In this document: one piece after another, positions 7,115 to 16,409 of the stretch
Layout of the letters: each line of letters starts with the position of its first letter
How positions within the stretch are numbered: the first letter of the stretch is position 1
DNA from: Deltaproteobacteria bacterium
Lineage (GTDB): Bacteria > Desulfobacterota > DSM-4660 > Desulfatiglandales > HGW-15
Length of the DNA: 52,638 nucleotides
Assembly: GCA_016931115.1 (NCBI GenBank)
Contig: JAFGFM010000129.1
Coordinates: forward strand, 1-52,638
Reading direction: 5' to 3'
Translations under genes and position numbers: made by a program
Notes under the pieces: model-generated
Database searches by the model: none
Told to the model about the DNA's origin: nothing
The model's input: the letters and a program-made list of their open reading frames with translations, nothing else

Positions 7115-8400
7115 CAATTGGCATCATAGGGGTAATTATCCTTATTATACTGCTCTTTTCAGGGCTACCAATAGGTGTGGGCATGGCACTCGTTGGTGTT
7201 CTGGGTTTTGCATATCTAACTGATATGGATGCGGCCCTTGGTATCCTGCGCACTGTCCCATATGCCACCTTTGCAAGCAACAGCTTAAGTGTAATACCTC
7301 TCTTCATACTTATGGGTGCCTTTGCCATGTCATCAGGCATGAGCGAGGCCCTTTTCAGGGCGGTCTACAGGTGGCTTGGACACATGAAGGGGGGTGTGGC
7401 CCAGGCCACTATTGCGGCATGCGCATGCTTTGCAGCCATAAGCGGTTCCAGCCTTGCCACAGCAGTAACCCTCGGTTCTGTTGCCCTCCCTGAGATGCGC
7501 AAATACAGGTATGATGACGCCCTTGCTACAGGCGCTGTGGCTGCGGGCGGGAGCATGGGCATACTTATACCACCCAGTGTGATACTCATCATATACGGTA
7601 TAATAACAGAGCAGTCCATTGGCAAACTGTTTCTGGCAGGGTTTATACCGGGCATGATGGAGATGGTTTTTTATATGATAACTGTGTGGCTGCTAACCAC
7701 CATAAAACCTGAACTCGGGCCAAAGGGGCCTAAGGCAGGTTTCAAGGAGAAGATGAATGCCCTGGGTCATACATGGGATGTAATACTTCTCTTTATTGTG
7801 GTGATAGGCGGCATCTATGCAGGGGTTTTTACCCCGACAGAGGCGGCAGGGATAGGGGCATTCGGGACATTCTTTATTGCCCTTGTAAGAAAAAGGCTCA
7901 CATGGGGGGTATTTAAAGAGAGCCTTTCAACCACCCTTGTTACCACCGGGATGCTGTTTCTTATAATGATGGGGGCAATGATCTTTGGATATTTTCTATC
8001 TGTCTCACAACTCCCCACTGAAATGGCCGCCTTTGTTGGCGGGTTGTCGGTGAACAGATACATCATACTTGCAGTTATCCTCATCATTGTGCTGATGCTG
8101 GGCTGCATCATGGATTCAATGGCCATTGTGCTCCTTACAATACCGGTATTTTACCCCCTTGTCATTGATCTGGGGTTTAACCCCATATGGTTCGGGATAC
8201 TGGTGGTAAGGGTAACCGAGATGGGCATGATAACACCCCCTGTAGGGATGAATGTATTTGTAATAAAGGGCATATCAGATGTACCGATAGGTACTATCTT
8301 CAGGGGGATCATGCCGTTTTTGATGGCGGATACCCTGCAGGTTATCCTCCTGATATTGTTTCCGCAGATTGTACTGTTTATACCGAATCTTATGTCATAA
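7102..8400 (+). CDS. dctM: TRAP transporter large permease DctM
   Basis: The 432-residue protein is almost entirely hydrophobic with about a dozen membrane segments, the normal length for DctM. Family motifs include SGMSEALFRAVYRWLGHMKG, GGSMGILIPPSVILIIYG, GVFTPTEAAGIGAFG and RVTEMGMITPPVGMNVFV. The paired PP-containing hairpins are the ion and substrate sites of the elevator-type transport domain. It completes the dctPQM operon. The ATG lies inside the end of dctQ. Confidence 0.95.
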   Translation: MEPIAIGIIGVIILIILLFSGLPIGVGMALVGVLGFAYLTDMDAALGILRTVPYATFASNSLSVIPLFILMGAFAMSSGMSEALFRAVYRWLGHMKGGVAQATIAACACFAAISGSSLATAVTLGSVALPEMRKYRYDDALATGAVAAGGSMGILIPPSVILIIYGIITEQSIGKLFLAGFIPGMMEMVFYMITVWLLTTIKPELGPKGPKAGFKEKMNALGHTWDVILLFIVVIGGIYAGVFTPTEAAGIGAFGTFFIALVRKRLTWGVFKESLSTTLVTTGMLFLIMMGAMIFGYFLSVSQLPTEMAAFVGGLSVNRYIILAVILIIVLMLGCIMDSMAIVLLTIPVFYPLVIDLGFNPIWFGILVVRVTEMGMITPPVGMNVFVIKGISDVPIGTIFRGIMPFLMADTLQVILLILFPQIVLFIPNLMS

Positions 8401-8418
8401 AAATTTAAGGGGCTTAAA

Positions 8419-8727
8419 ATGCAGGCAAAACCGATTGGAATGGTTAAAGAGATTGTTCAGACAGCAGGGTTAAGGGTTTCATGCTCCTATGATGACCTGA
8501 TATTTACAGAGGATAATTCATTGATTTTGCAGTTTGACAAAAAGGATAAAAAGAGGCTCAGGTTTTATATCAACAGTGCCTGTGAGTCCCCTTCTTCTGA
8601 CAAGCTTGAAAAAAGGCTTGGTGATGCGGCTCAAGAGGCTGGTTACACAGTTACAAAAAGCGGTGAATTCGAGATAGAAAAGAAAAAGGGTTCGGAGGAG
8701 ACTGAGATCAGGCTCCTTCCCTATTAG
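8419..8727 (+). CDS. Small conserved-looking protein of unknown function
   Basis: This 102-residue soluble protein has no signal peptide or membrane segment. An alternating alpha/beta pattern (LRVSCSYDDLIFTEDNSLIL, then KRLRFYINSAC, then a helix and a charged C-terminal strand) suggests a small compact domain. It sits 18 bp after dctM with a GGGG-containing ribosome site and 36 bp before hflX, so it is probably co-transcribed with one of them. I do not recognise the family. Confidence 0.65.
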   Translation: MQAKPIGMVKEIVQTAGLRVSCSYDDLIFTEDNSLILQFDKKDKKRLRFYINSACESPSSDKLEKRLGDAAQEAGYTVTKSGEFEIEKKKGSEETEIRLLPY

Positions 8728-8763
8728 CGTATTTACAGGATCGGCAAGGGATAATAATAAAAA

Positions 8764-10146
8764 ATGATTGAACTTTCAGATGATGATAAAAAAAAGAAGA
8801 CTGCGGTTCTCTTTTCTGTTCAGACCCAGGGTGTTACAGATGAGGAGAACAGCTCTTCCCTCATAGAGCTAAGGCGTCTTGTTAAAACCCTTGGTCTGAA
8901 GGTTGCAGGCACAGTTACCCAGCGGCGGACCAAACCTGACCCTGGCGTGCTGCTTGGTCCTGGAAAGCTTAAGGAGCTTGCAGGCTACACAGGGGGCACA
9001 GGGATAGTTGAAGGGTTCAGCAGTAAATCAGGCAATGAAGAATATGAAGAGATGGAAGAAGATATTTCTGAAGATGCCTACAACGATGATGCAACCAATA
9101 CCAGTTGTGCAGAAGAGGATGTTAAGGCCGGTGTTGTTGTATATGATGGTGAAATAACACCGAGGCAGCTGAGGAGCCTTGAAAAGGCCACAGGCGTTGA
9201 GGTGCTTGACCGCACAGGTGTAATCCTTGATATCTTCAGCCGCCATGCAAAGAGCCGTGAGGCAATGATACAGGTGGAGATAGCCAAGCTTGCCTATCTG
9301 GCACCAAGGCTAAGGGCCTCCCATATTGGTGGTGATAGGCAGGGTGCTGGTATCGGGACAAGAGGGGCAGGGGAGACCGCGCACGAACTGGACAAACGCC
9401 GTATACGTGACCGCATATCAGAGCTGAAGGCGCGCCTTGTTGAGATCCGAAAGGAGCAGGAGAGGCGTCGCGACCGCAGAAAAGAGACCTGTCAGGTATC
9501 CCTTGTGGGTTATACCAATGCAGGCAAGTCCTCCATCATGCGAAAACTCACAGGGAGCGATGTGCTGGTAGAGGATAAACTCTTTGCCACCCTTGACACC
9601 CGCATAAAGACCATGCAGCCTGAGGGCTTTCCGCCGGTGCTGGTATCTGATTCGGTCGGTTTTATAAAGAAACTGCCACATGACCTGGTTGCCTCTTTCC
9701 AGTCAACCCTTGACGAAGCTCTTGCAGCCTCATTGCTTTTGTATGTGGTTGATGTGGCTGATCCAGCATTCAGGTCACAGCTTGCTGTTACAAGGGAGGT
9801 TATAAAAGAGATCGGTGGTGAAAAGATTCCCGGGATACTTATCATGAATAAGTCAGACAAACTCACGGAAACAGAGCTTGAAACCCTGCGGTGTGAATTC
9901 CAGGACGGGGTATTCATGTCTGCCCATAACATGGATGATATCGCGGCTTTAAGAGGGAAAATTTATGATTTTTTTGAGGCAGGCATGGTCAAAGAAAAAA
10001 TAGTTATCCCCTATGAGAAAGGGAACATCCTTGGTCAGTTAAGAACTCGGGCGGAGATCATTAATGAGTCATACAATGATAAAGGCACTGAGATAATTTT
10101 TAAGACCTTCCCTGATACGCTGGCCTGGTTAAAGAAAAATTTATGA
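8764..10146 (+). CDS. hflX: HflX ribosome-associated GTPase with an acidic insert
   Basis: The 460-residue protein has the N-terminal HflX domain (QRRTKPDPGVLLGPGKLKEL), the signature GAGIGTRGAGETAHELDKRR, then a G domain: G1 GYTNAGKSS (about 249), G3 DSVGFI (about 294) and G4 NKSD (about 361). HflX binds 50S/70S ribosomes and splits stalled or hibernating ribosomes in other bacteria. Between GKLKEL and VVVYDGEITPRQ, at about residues 83-125, lies an unusual acidic stretch rich in Glu and Asp (NEEYEEMEEDISEDAYNDD) not present in typical HflX. The ATG follows a purine-rich AAGGGA site. Confidence 0.93.
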   Translation: MIELSDDDKKKKTAVLFSVQTQGVTDEENSSSLIELRRLVKTLGLKVAGTVTQRRTKPDPGVLLGPGKLKELAGYTGGTGIVEGFSSKSGNEEYEEMEEDISEDAYNDDATNTSCAEEDVKAGVVVYDGEITPRQLRSLEKATGVEVLDRTGVILDIFSRHAKSREAMIQVEIAKLAYLAPRLRASHIGGDRQGAGIGTRGAGETAHELDKRRIRDRISELKARLVEIRKEQERRRDRRKETCQVSLVGYTNAGKSSIMRKLTGSDVLVEDKLFATLDTRIKTMQPEGFPPVLVSDSVGFIKKLPHDLVASFQSTLDEALAASLLLYVVDVADPAFRSQLAVTREVIKEIGGEKIPGILIMNKSDKLTETELETLRCEFQDGVFMSAHNMDDIAALRGKIYDFFEAGMVKEKIVIPYEKGNILGQLRTRAEIINESYNDKGTEIIFKTFPDTLAWLKKNL

Positions 10147-10201
10147 AACAGGGCAGACCAGGAATTTCACCCTGGATGAAATTGCTCTTCATGTGTAAAA
10201 A

Positions 10202-11968
10202 ATGATAGAAACAAACTTGATGCTTCTAGCAATTATTATAATTACAGGAATCATAGCCCAGTGGCTGGCCTGGCGCATAAGGTTACCCGCTATCCTGCCA
10301 TTGCTGCTGGCTGGGATATTGATTGGCCCGGTGTTGAAGGTTATAGAGCCTGAAGCCCTTTTCGGGCCGGTTCTTCTGCCTTTTATATCCTTCACTGTAG
10401 CACTGATCCTTTTTGAAGGTGGACTGGGGTTAAAACTCAGGGACCTTTTGGGTATAGGGGCTGTCTTTAACAGGCTTATCACTATCGGGGCTGCAACAAC
10501 ATTTCTTCTGAGCTTTGCCGGCGCATATTTTATTCTTGATTTGAGTCCACAAATCTCAGCATTATTGAGCGCAATCCTGATTGTAACCGGCCCCACGGTC
10601 ATCCTCCCTATCGTGCGTCAGATCAGGCTGAAGCCGGATCTTAGTTCTCTGCTCAAATGGGAAGGGATAGTGATTGACCCTATTGGCGCTATTGTAGCTG
10701 TTATCACCTACGAGGTGATTCAGGTCAGCCAGGTGGGGGATGCTACTTCTGTAGTGTTGACCGGTTTTGTAAAGATTATGCTGGTTGGTGGGTCTATTGG
10801 TTTTTCGATGGCGTTTCTTCTTGCAGGTCTGATTCGTTCAAGGCAGATACCAGATTTTTTACATATCCCTGTGACCATGGCGCTGGTTATCGGATCTTAT
10901 ACAGCCTCAAATATGTTGCAGGCCGAGAGCGGGTTGCTGGCTGTAACATTGATGGGAATAGTTCTTGCCAATCAGAAAATGGTGCCTATCAAACATATAC
11001 TTGAATTCAAAGAAAACCTGGGTGTCCTGCTGCTGTCATTGTTGTTTATCGTTCTTGCGGCCCGCCTCAGGCTGGAAGAGCTTGTTTCGGTCCAATGGAG
11101 GAGTTTTCTGTTTTTCGGGTTGTTGATCCTGGTAGTGCGTCCAGTGGCGATTCTCCTCTCTACCGCAGGCACAAAACTTAACTGGCGCGAGCGAGGGTTC
11201 CTCATATGGATGGCTCCCCGGGGTATAGTAGCCGCATCAGTAGCAGTAATCTTTCAGGAGAAGACACAACAGCTGGGCATTGCCGACAGTGAGAGGCTTG
11301 TCCCCCTGGTCTTCTGGGTGATTATTTTAACTGTCCTGCTGTACGGGTTTTCCGCCCTGCCGCTGGCCAGAAAACTGGGTTTGACCCGTACACGCCTGAA
11401 TGGAGTTCTTATTGTGGGTGCACATGCATGGGCAAGGCGACTTGCAAAAGGCCTGCAGGAGCTATCTATTCCTGTGCTGATGGTTGATACCAATATCCAG
11501 AATACCATTTTTGCACAACAGGATGGCATACCTGTGTATGCTGGAGATATCCTCTCTGACGAGTTGCTTGAAGATGAAAAGCTTATGAAAGAGATGGGGC
11601 AGTTGCTGGCCCTGACCTCAAACGATGCGGTGAATACCCTTGCAATGCAGAGATACAGGGAATTATTCGGCGCCCATGCATATCAGCTGGCCCTGAGTGG
11701 TGGAAAGATGTCGAAAACTTTACAGGGAGAGATAGCCTTTGGAGAGGATGCTACATATGAACGCATGGAAAGGTTATTCTTAAGTGGCGTGGAGATTGTT
11801 GTTCTGGGGCTTGATACACTTGAGACCCCTGATCTGCGTGCTGTAAACGGCCTTCTATATCCGCTGTTTTTAATAAGCAATAAAGGGGTGACTCGGATTT
11901 ACACGCCGACATCTTTTACAAAAGAAAATTATAAAAGCCTGATCTATCTGCGTAATGCCGGGCAATAA
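10202..11968 (+). CDS. CPA1-type cation/proton antiporter with C-terminal nucleotide-binding domain
   Basis: Residues about 5-390 form a 12-13-helix exchanger with FEGGLGLKLRDL and LLKWEGIVIDPIGAI, which hold the acidic residues typical of the NhaP/CPA1 ion site. Residues 395-588 form a soluble Rossmann-like RCK/TrkA-N domain: a GVLIVGAHAWARRLAKGLQ dinucleotide loop, an acidic residue after the second strand in LMVDTN, and ALTSNDAVNTLA. It probably exchanges Na+ or K+ for H+, gated by a nucleotide or NAD(H). It follows hflX by 55 bp and could share its transcript. The ion specificity is not readable from sequence. Confidence 0.88.
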   Translation: MIETNLMLLAIIIITGIIAQWLAWRIRLPAILPLLLAGILIGPVLKVIEPEALFGPVLLPFISFTVALILFEGGLGLKLRDLLGIGAVFNRLITIGAATTFLLSFAGAYFILDLSPQISALLSAILIVTGPTVILPIVRQIRLKPDLSSLLKWEGIVIDPIGAIVAVITYEVIQVSQVGDATSVVLTGFVKIMLVGGSIGFSMAFLLAGLIRSRQIPDFLHIPVTMALVIGSYTASNMLQAESGLLAVTLMGIVLANQKMVPIKHILEFKENLGVLLLSLLFIVLAARLRLEELVSVQWRSFLFFGLLILVVRPVAILLSTAGTKLNWRERGFLIWMAPRGIVAASVAVIFQEKTQQLGIADSERLVPLVFWVIILTVLLYGFSALPLARKLGLTRTRLNGVLIVGAHAWARRLAKGLQELSIPVLMVDTNIQNTIFAQQDGIPVYAGDILSDELLEDEKLMKEMGQLLALTSNDAVNTLAMQRYRELFGAHAYQLALSGGKMSKTLQGEIAFGEDATYERMERLFLSGVEIVVLGLDTLETPDLRAVNGLLYPLFLISNKGVTRIYTPTSFTKENYKSLIYLRNAGQ

Positions 11969-12136
11969 TGTATGGGGCGGGATTTTAGACATCTGAAAGT
12001 TGAATATATGTAGAATGTAGAAAACGTTCGTGACTGTATCCTGCAATATTCAGAACAGGCAGATCTGGTTCGGGAAGAAAAATCAGATCATTTCCCCTCT
12101 TTTAAAATCCGGCCTGTCAGCTATCATGCAGTCCCT

Positions 12137-12862
12137 TTATAAAGCCACTAATTCAACCTCTCCCCATGCTGTCATCTCATCATCCATAATCGCGACAAGA
12201 CCCAGCACACCCTCAATCCGGCCTGCCCTTTCAGATAGTTTTTCAAGGTCTTTTTTTGTCTTCACCATATTACCGAGGGCGGTTGCAGCGGCATCAGCAA
12301 GTGCAGAAGATTTTGCTATTACACATACAACATCTGAGTTACCCATGCTGAGGGAGTGGCCTATTTTCCCCGATGAAGAACAGATACCCACAGGCATCAT
12401 CCTTTCAGGGATTTTAATCCCTATCCTGTCACTTAAGGGTGATGTGCCTGCATAAATGGATACGGTTACATCCCGAAAGAGATTCATGTATATGTCGCCG
12501 CCATTTTCTATGATTATTTGTTCTGATAAAGCTTTCAGCCCATATGCTACATACTGGGCCACTGCACCAGCGACAGCGGCCATGGGGCCAACACCAGCTG
12601 CCATTGAACATGCAATCATATCCCTTATGATTAAAGGCGCATACGGGTCAATCGGGTACGGGGTGAGGGTGGTAAAAAATTCGGGGTGCATCTCTATATA
12701 CCCTTCAAGCCTGAATCGTTGGTCTAGGACAATATCCTCTGTCTCCCTTGTAAGGTCTCGCTCTGCACTTACCCACAGGTCAGTTTCCTTTACAGATACA
12801 TGAAAAGTGTTCAGCTCTTTGACCTTAACCCTGCTTCTGTAATGGCGCTCTACATATTCCAT
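12137..12862 (-). CDS. UPF0280 family protein
   Basis: The 241-residue protein matches the UPF0280 family: an N-terminal YVERHYR segment, MIACSMAAGVGPMAAVAGAV, then IIENGGDIYMNL, GICSSSGKIGHSLSMGNSDV and a closing small-residue-rich helix. The family is distantly related to ApbE-type flavin-transfer/thiamine-associated proteins, but its reaction is unknown. The ATG directly abuts the stop codon of the 685-residue gene with no intervening base, so the two are translationally coupled and probably act together. Confidence 0.88.
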   Translation of the reverse strand: MEYVERHYRSRVKVKELNTFHVSVKETDLWVSAERDLTRETEDIVLDQRFRLEGYIEMHPEFFTTLTPYPIDPYAPLIIRDMIACSMAAGVGPMAAVAGAVAQYVAYGLKALSEQIIIENGGDIYMNLFRDVTVSIYAGTSPLSDRIGIKIPERMMPVGICSSSGKIGHSLSMGNSDVVCVIAKSSALADAAATALGNMVKTKKDLEKLSERAGRIEGVLGLVAIMDDEMTAWGEVELVAL

Positions 12863-14920
12863 CTATCTGCCCCTTTTTTTTACCATACACCGGTTTACGA
12901 TATTTCTGGCCTTCTCTCTTAGTGTAAGCCCTAAAGGGTTTTGGGTACTGATACTGTCATCCAGCGCTGACATGGTGTCATAATAGAGTCGCCAGGCCTT
13001 TCGTTCTTTTTCATACTGCCCCTTAAGCCCATTATCTTTACGCAGGCAGAAATCTATTGCAGCAGAGAGCCTCTTAGCACCGGAACAGATAAGCTCACTG
13101 GCCCAGTTTATCTTCCCCTCATGAGCAAGAGAGATGGCTTTAAAAGCAAGTCTTAAATAAACAACAGTCAGGGGGATTTGGGAGATAAAGCATCCTGTAT
13201 ATGGGTCCATAAGCCTTTTTACCCTGTCCCTGTTCCCAGGGATAAACTTTGAAAGGGTTGAAAAATTTAGAACACGGATATAATCACCTATGAGTTTTCC
13301 GACCTGGGTATTCATGACCTCTGCCCTGGCAAAGGACTCCTTGTCATGGCGCATTATGAGACCTGCCTCATGAAGGTATGCGAGGCGCTCTGGCCGGTTA
13401 AATAGGGTTGAGATGATATATACCTGATCCTCTGCCCTCCCTATAAAGGATGGGGTAAATGGCCTGTGCCTTTTAAGGTCTTCAACAAGGATACCGGTTG
13501 TGCCCCCTGTAACATGTATACGCTCTATGCATTCCTCCATGCCGTTTATGGGGCTACCTTCATTGTATCTTGTCATCATCTCTGCTTCAGTTGAAAGGGC
13601 CTGTGGCAGGCGGCTGAAGAATATCATTTCATCCGGTTTGAGCGCACCTGAAGGGTATGTTACATCAGGGGTAAAGAGCCCCTTTATGATGTCATCGTTG
13701 TTTACCAGTGCACCAGCTATCATACCCAGTTCTACAGGCGCCCCTTGTGAGTCAATGCCGGTTGCGCCCCATAGCCCGGTCTTGAGATGCTCAAATGCGG
13801 ATTTACCTGTTCCACGCACAAGCTCATCCTGAGGAAACACCTGGTCAAGGTCGATCTTGAATGTGGCCTTAACCCTCTCATCTATCAGTGTGTTCCAGAA
13901 CAGGGCCACAGCCTTTAAGAAGCTGTAATGGCGGCCATATTCGCCGTCAACACCAAAGATCAGCATAAGGTCTGAGGCGTTCCGATTAAGAAAACCCTCT
14001 GCTGCCGGCTCAAGAACATCCCTTACCATCTCCTGTGTATCCTTTTCAGTGAAGAGGCAGAGATCAAAATTATCAGGGCAATTCGTCTCTTTAAGGAGCC
14101 CCTCAAGGTATGGCACTGCGATATTGTGCAGCCCCCCGTGTGTTACTGAAACTGACATAAGCATCAGAGGATTTGATCCGCAAGGGAGATTTCCCCTCTC
14201 CCTTTCAAAGTTAAGCGCATCATCAAAACCCTTAAGCCCATATATAAACTCGCTGTTTTCAGTGTCAGCGCCCATCTCCATGGGGTGATCAAACCAGTAC
14301 AGCTGCTCTTCTTTCATTATTCGAGCAAGGTGTTCTTTTACAGGGTTACTCAAATTCAGGTTTTCTATCTTTACACATTCAGGCGGTACAGTAATGAGCA
14401 CATTTGATGTGAAGAGGATCTCTGAAGCAGGGTCAGTTACAGTGTCAGGATTCAGGGTTGTTATTTTTACCCGCCTTTTATCTCTCAGGGCCTGTTCCGC
14501 TGATGATTTATCAGGCAGGATGCTGCACCCTTCAGGAAAAAATAGAGACCATAGCTTTTCCACAGCCATCTGTTCACTGATACTGCATTGCCCTTCACTT
14601 AAAAAATGGGCAAGAGATTCCAGTCTGGTGAGAAAATCATCATCTCCATTTACTCTTTGTTCAATCTCTTCTTTAATGAGGGAAACCCCATTCAGGTAGA
14701 ATTTAGCGATATCCCCCCACAGGTGTGAATTGCTTTCAGATGATAAAATCCCTGTTGCCCCTCTGTTTTCCATGCCATTTTCATTTGTGACAGCACCAAG
14801 AAAGGCATGGGTCAGCTTAAGGGGCATATTCGTACTATTATCAATATCCTTTAAAAAACCTTCATTTTTAAACATATCAATGATGGCATTTATTATGGTT
14901 ATAAATGAATTGTTCATCAA
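12863..14920 (-). CDS. Large protein of unknown function, possibly glycosyltransferase-like
   Basis: This 685-residue soluble protein has no signal peptide. The middle third is the most enzyme-like: LMLMSVSVTHGGLHNIAVPY, then a strand ending LMLIFGVDGEYGRHYSFLKA, the acidic motif FKIDLDQVFPQDEL, a glycine-rich GLWGATGIDSQGAPVELG and later GRAEDQVYIIS. A DxD-like KIDLDQ together with a downstream ED recalls GT-A-fold glycosyltransferases, but I cannot confirm this. The N-terminal 200 and C-terminal 150 residues look all-helical. It is co-transcribed with the UPF0280 gene. Confidence is high that it is a real gene and low for function. Confidence 0.75.
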   Translation of the reverse strand: MMNNSFITIINAIIDMFKNEGFLKDIDNSTNMPLKLTHAFLGAVTNENGMENRGATGILSSESNSHLWGDIAKFYLNGVSLIKEEIEQRVNGDDDFLTRLESLAHFLSEGQCSISEQMAVEKLWSLFFPEGCSILPDKSSAEQALRDKRRVKITTLNPDTVTDPASEILFTSNVLITVPPECVKIENLNLSNPVKEHLARIMKEEQLYWFDHPMEMGADTENSEFIYGLKGFDDALNFERERGNLPCGSNPLMLMSVSVTHGGLHNIAVPYLEGLLKETNCPDNFDLCLFTEKDTQEMVRDVLEPAAEGFLNRNASDLMLIFGVDGEYGRHYSFLKAVALFWNTLIDERVKATFKIDLDQVFPQDELVRGTGKSAFEHLKTGLWGATGIDSQGAPVELGMIAGALVNNDDIIKGLFTPDVTYPSGALKPDEMIFFSRLPQALSTEAEMMTRYNEGSPINGMEECIERIHVTGGTTGILVEDLKRHRPFTPSFIGRAEDQVYIISTLFNRPERLAYLHEAGLIMRHDKESFARAEVMNTQVGKLIGDYIRVLNFSTLSKFIPGNRDRVKRLMDPYTGCFISQIPLTVVYLRLAFKAISLAHEGKINWASELICSGAKRLSAAIDFCLRKDNGLKGQYEKERKAWRLYYDTMSALDDSISTQNPLGLTLREKARNIVNRCMVKKRGR

Positions 14921-15125
14921 GGGGCTCCTGCATGGGGGTTATCTCTTCTTAAAAATCATACATTGAATAATGGTTTAATTTATTTTATAATCCGAATCAA
15001 GGTCTTGCAGAAAAAATAATCATCTCTGTCAGACCCGGCATGGACAATCCTGATGCTATATAAAGGAACATGCATTGGGCATATAATGGGCAATCATTTG
15101 TTAACCTGTAATCTAGGGGGCAAGA

Positions 15126-15602
15126 ATGGTTAGTCTTTTGGCAAAGGATATCATGAATACGGACGTTCTCTCAGTCGGACCGGACTGGTCAATAAGTCAG
15201 CTGGCAGATTTTCTCCTTTCTAACTCCATCTCTGGCGCACCGGTTATTTCCGAAGACAATAAACTGATGGGGGTTGTCTCCATGACTGACCTTATCAGGC
15301 ATACCAGTATGCCCGCAGTGGATGCATGCCTGGATTTAAAGGATGAGTGCTACATCCACTCGCATGAAAGTCAGTATTCTCCCTCTGAGATAGAATCATC
15401 CCGGATTGACGCCCAGTCTCTTGTTACCGTGCACGATATCATGACCCCTGTTACATTCAATGTAAATGAATACACCAGAATACAGGATGTCGCTGATGCC
15501 ATGTTACGGGGGCGGATACACAGGGTATTTGTAACCCGGGATGAATCCCTTGTAGGGATCATCACAACCATGGATTTACTCAGCGCGGTGAGAGAACTCT
15601 GA
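15126..15602 (+). CDS. Two-CBS-domain protein
   Basis: A 158-residue protein consisting of a single CBS pair. CBS1 spans about 8-62 (AKDIMNTDVLSVGPDWSISQ, ending MGVVSMTDLIRH); CBS2 spans about 97-157 (VHDIMTPVTFNVNEYTRIQD, ending VGIITTMDLLSAV). The linker contains an acidic, Ser-rich insert. Such stand-alone pairs bind adenine nucleotides or similar ligands and regulate partners. The AGGGGG ribosome site lies 5 bp before ATG. It is convergent with the zinc-ribbon gene, with 19 bp between stops. Its partner is unknown. Confidence 0.9.
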   Translation: MVSLLAKDIMNTDVLSVGPDWSISQLADFLLSNSISGAPVISEDNKLMGVVSMTDLIRHTSMPAVDACLDLKDECYIHSHESQYSPSEIESSRIDAQSLVTVHDIMTPVTFNVNEYTRIQDVADAMLRGRIHRVFVTRDESLVGIITTMDLLSAVREL

Positions 15603-15621
15603 TTTTGTCTGATGGCAGCCT

Positions 15622-15912
15622 TTATTTTCTGAAAAGCGCCTCAAGGGCCTCTCTTGCCTCTTTTGCCCTGTAGACAACCCCGCTCACTTCCTTTGAGCCC
15701 TTAGGGACAAAGTAGTCGCAGAAATTGGCTCTCTCCTTGTCTGTGGTCCTTTCTGCCATTACTTCCCTGCACTCATTATAGGCACGGGTATCAAAAAATT
15801 TACACTGTTTGCAGCAGCGCAGGTCGCGCTGGCAATGGGGACAGGTGTCCCGCCTGCCAATTTTCCCTTCTACAGGGACTTTCTTTCCGCAAAAAACGCA
15901 TTCCATTTTCAC
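15622..15912 (-). CDS. Small zinc-ribbon protein
   Basis: Ninety-six residues. A zinc ribbon is formed by CVFCGKK and CPHCQRDLRCC, and further cysteines occur in CKQCKFF, YNECRE and NFCDYF, giving up to two metal sites. A helical tail (YRAKEAREALEALF) follows. GTG at 15912 is preceded by GGGAGGGAAT and is chosen as start; an ATG two codons later is the alternative. The sequence resembles small conserved proteins annotated only as zinc ribbon. A role in binding nucleic acid or protein is a guess. Confidence 0.8.
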   Translation of the reverse strand: MKMECVFCGKKVPVEGKIGRRDTCPHCQRDLRCCKQCKFFDTRAYNECREVMAERTTDKERANFCDYFVPKGSKEVSGVVYRAKEAREALEALFRK

Positions 15913-16409
15913 ATTCCCTCCCGAATTTGAAAATTAAAATTTTTTTGCCAAATGGCCCACAGGGATAAAATCCCTTTGGACAGTTGATAATAAAAAACTA
16001 AAGAGTTGTGTTACTTCTATGAAAAACCGTTCTGAGACAGTAGTCTGAGACAGGATCTCTAACCATTCATCAATTCGTGCTTACGGTGATTTTTCATATA
16101 AAAAATTGCTATTTCTGAGAATCCCCGGTTTGAACCCTGCTTAAAAGGTAACAACTGATCCCTTTAATGCAAGCCCCTGGGGCATGGTACTTCCAGAATT
16201 TCTATTTTTTATTGTCTATCAACTATCTAATACAATATATAAATCGATTTCAAAACAAAAAAACTTTAATAAATTATCAGGCAAATTATTCCGGCAAATC
16301 TTCCATTAATGTTGTATACTAAGCCTGATTATTTTTCATTTAATATATCACAGATGTAAAAGCAACGAAAAAAATGGCCTTATGTGATTTTTTTTGGAGT
16401 CTGAAATAT
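15913..16409. other. Long intergenic region upstream of archease
   Basis: About 500 bp without a convincing gene. A 10-bp direct repeat TCTGAGACAG occurs at 16031-16040 and 16044-16053. TATACT near 16316, about 95 bp before the archease ATG at 16410, is a possible -10 box but has no good -35 at 16-18 bp. The first 12 codons of the longer archease frame (from 16374) fall here. No hairpin with a T tract was found. The length is unusual for this gene-dense window and leaves room for a regulatory RNA or activator sites. Confidence 0.4.

Noticed and set aside
2645-16053. Shared word CTGAGACAGT in inverted orientation near 2645 and direct at 16031
   Set aside because: A ten-base match with no further similarity around it is expected by chance in 52 kb.
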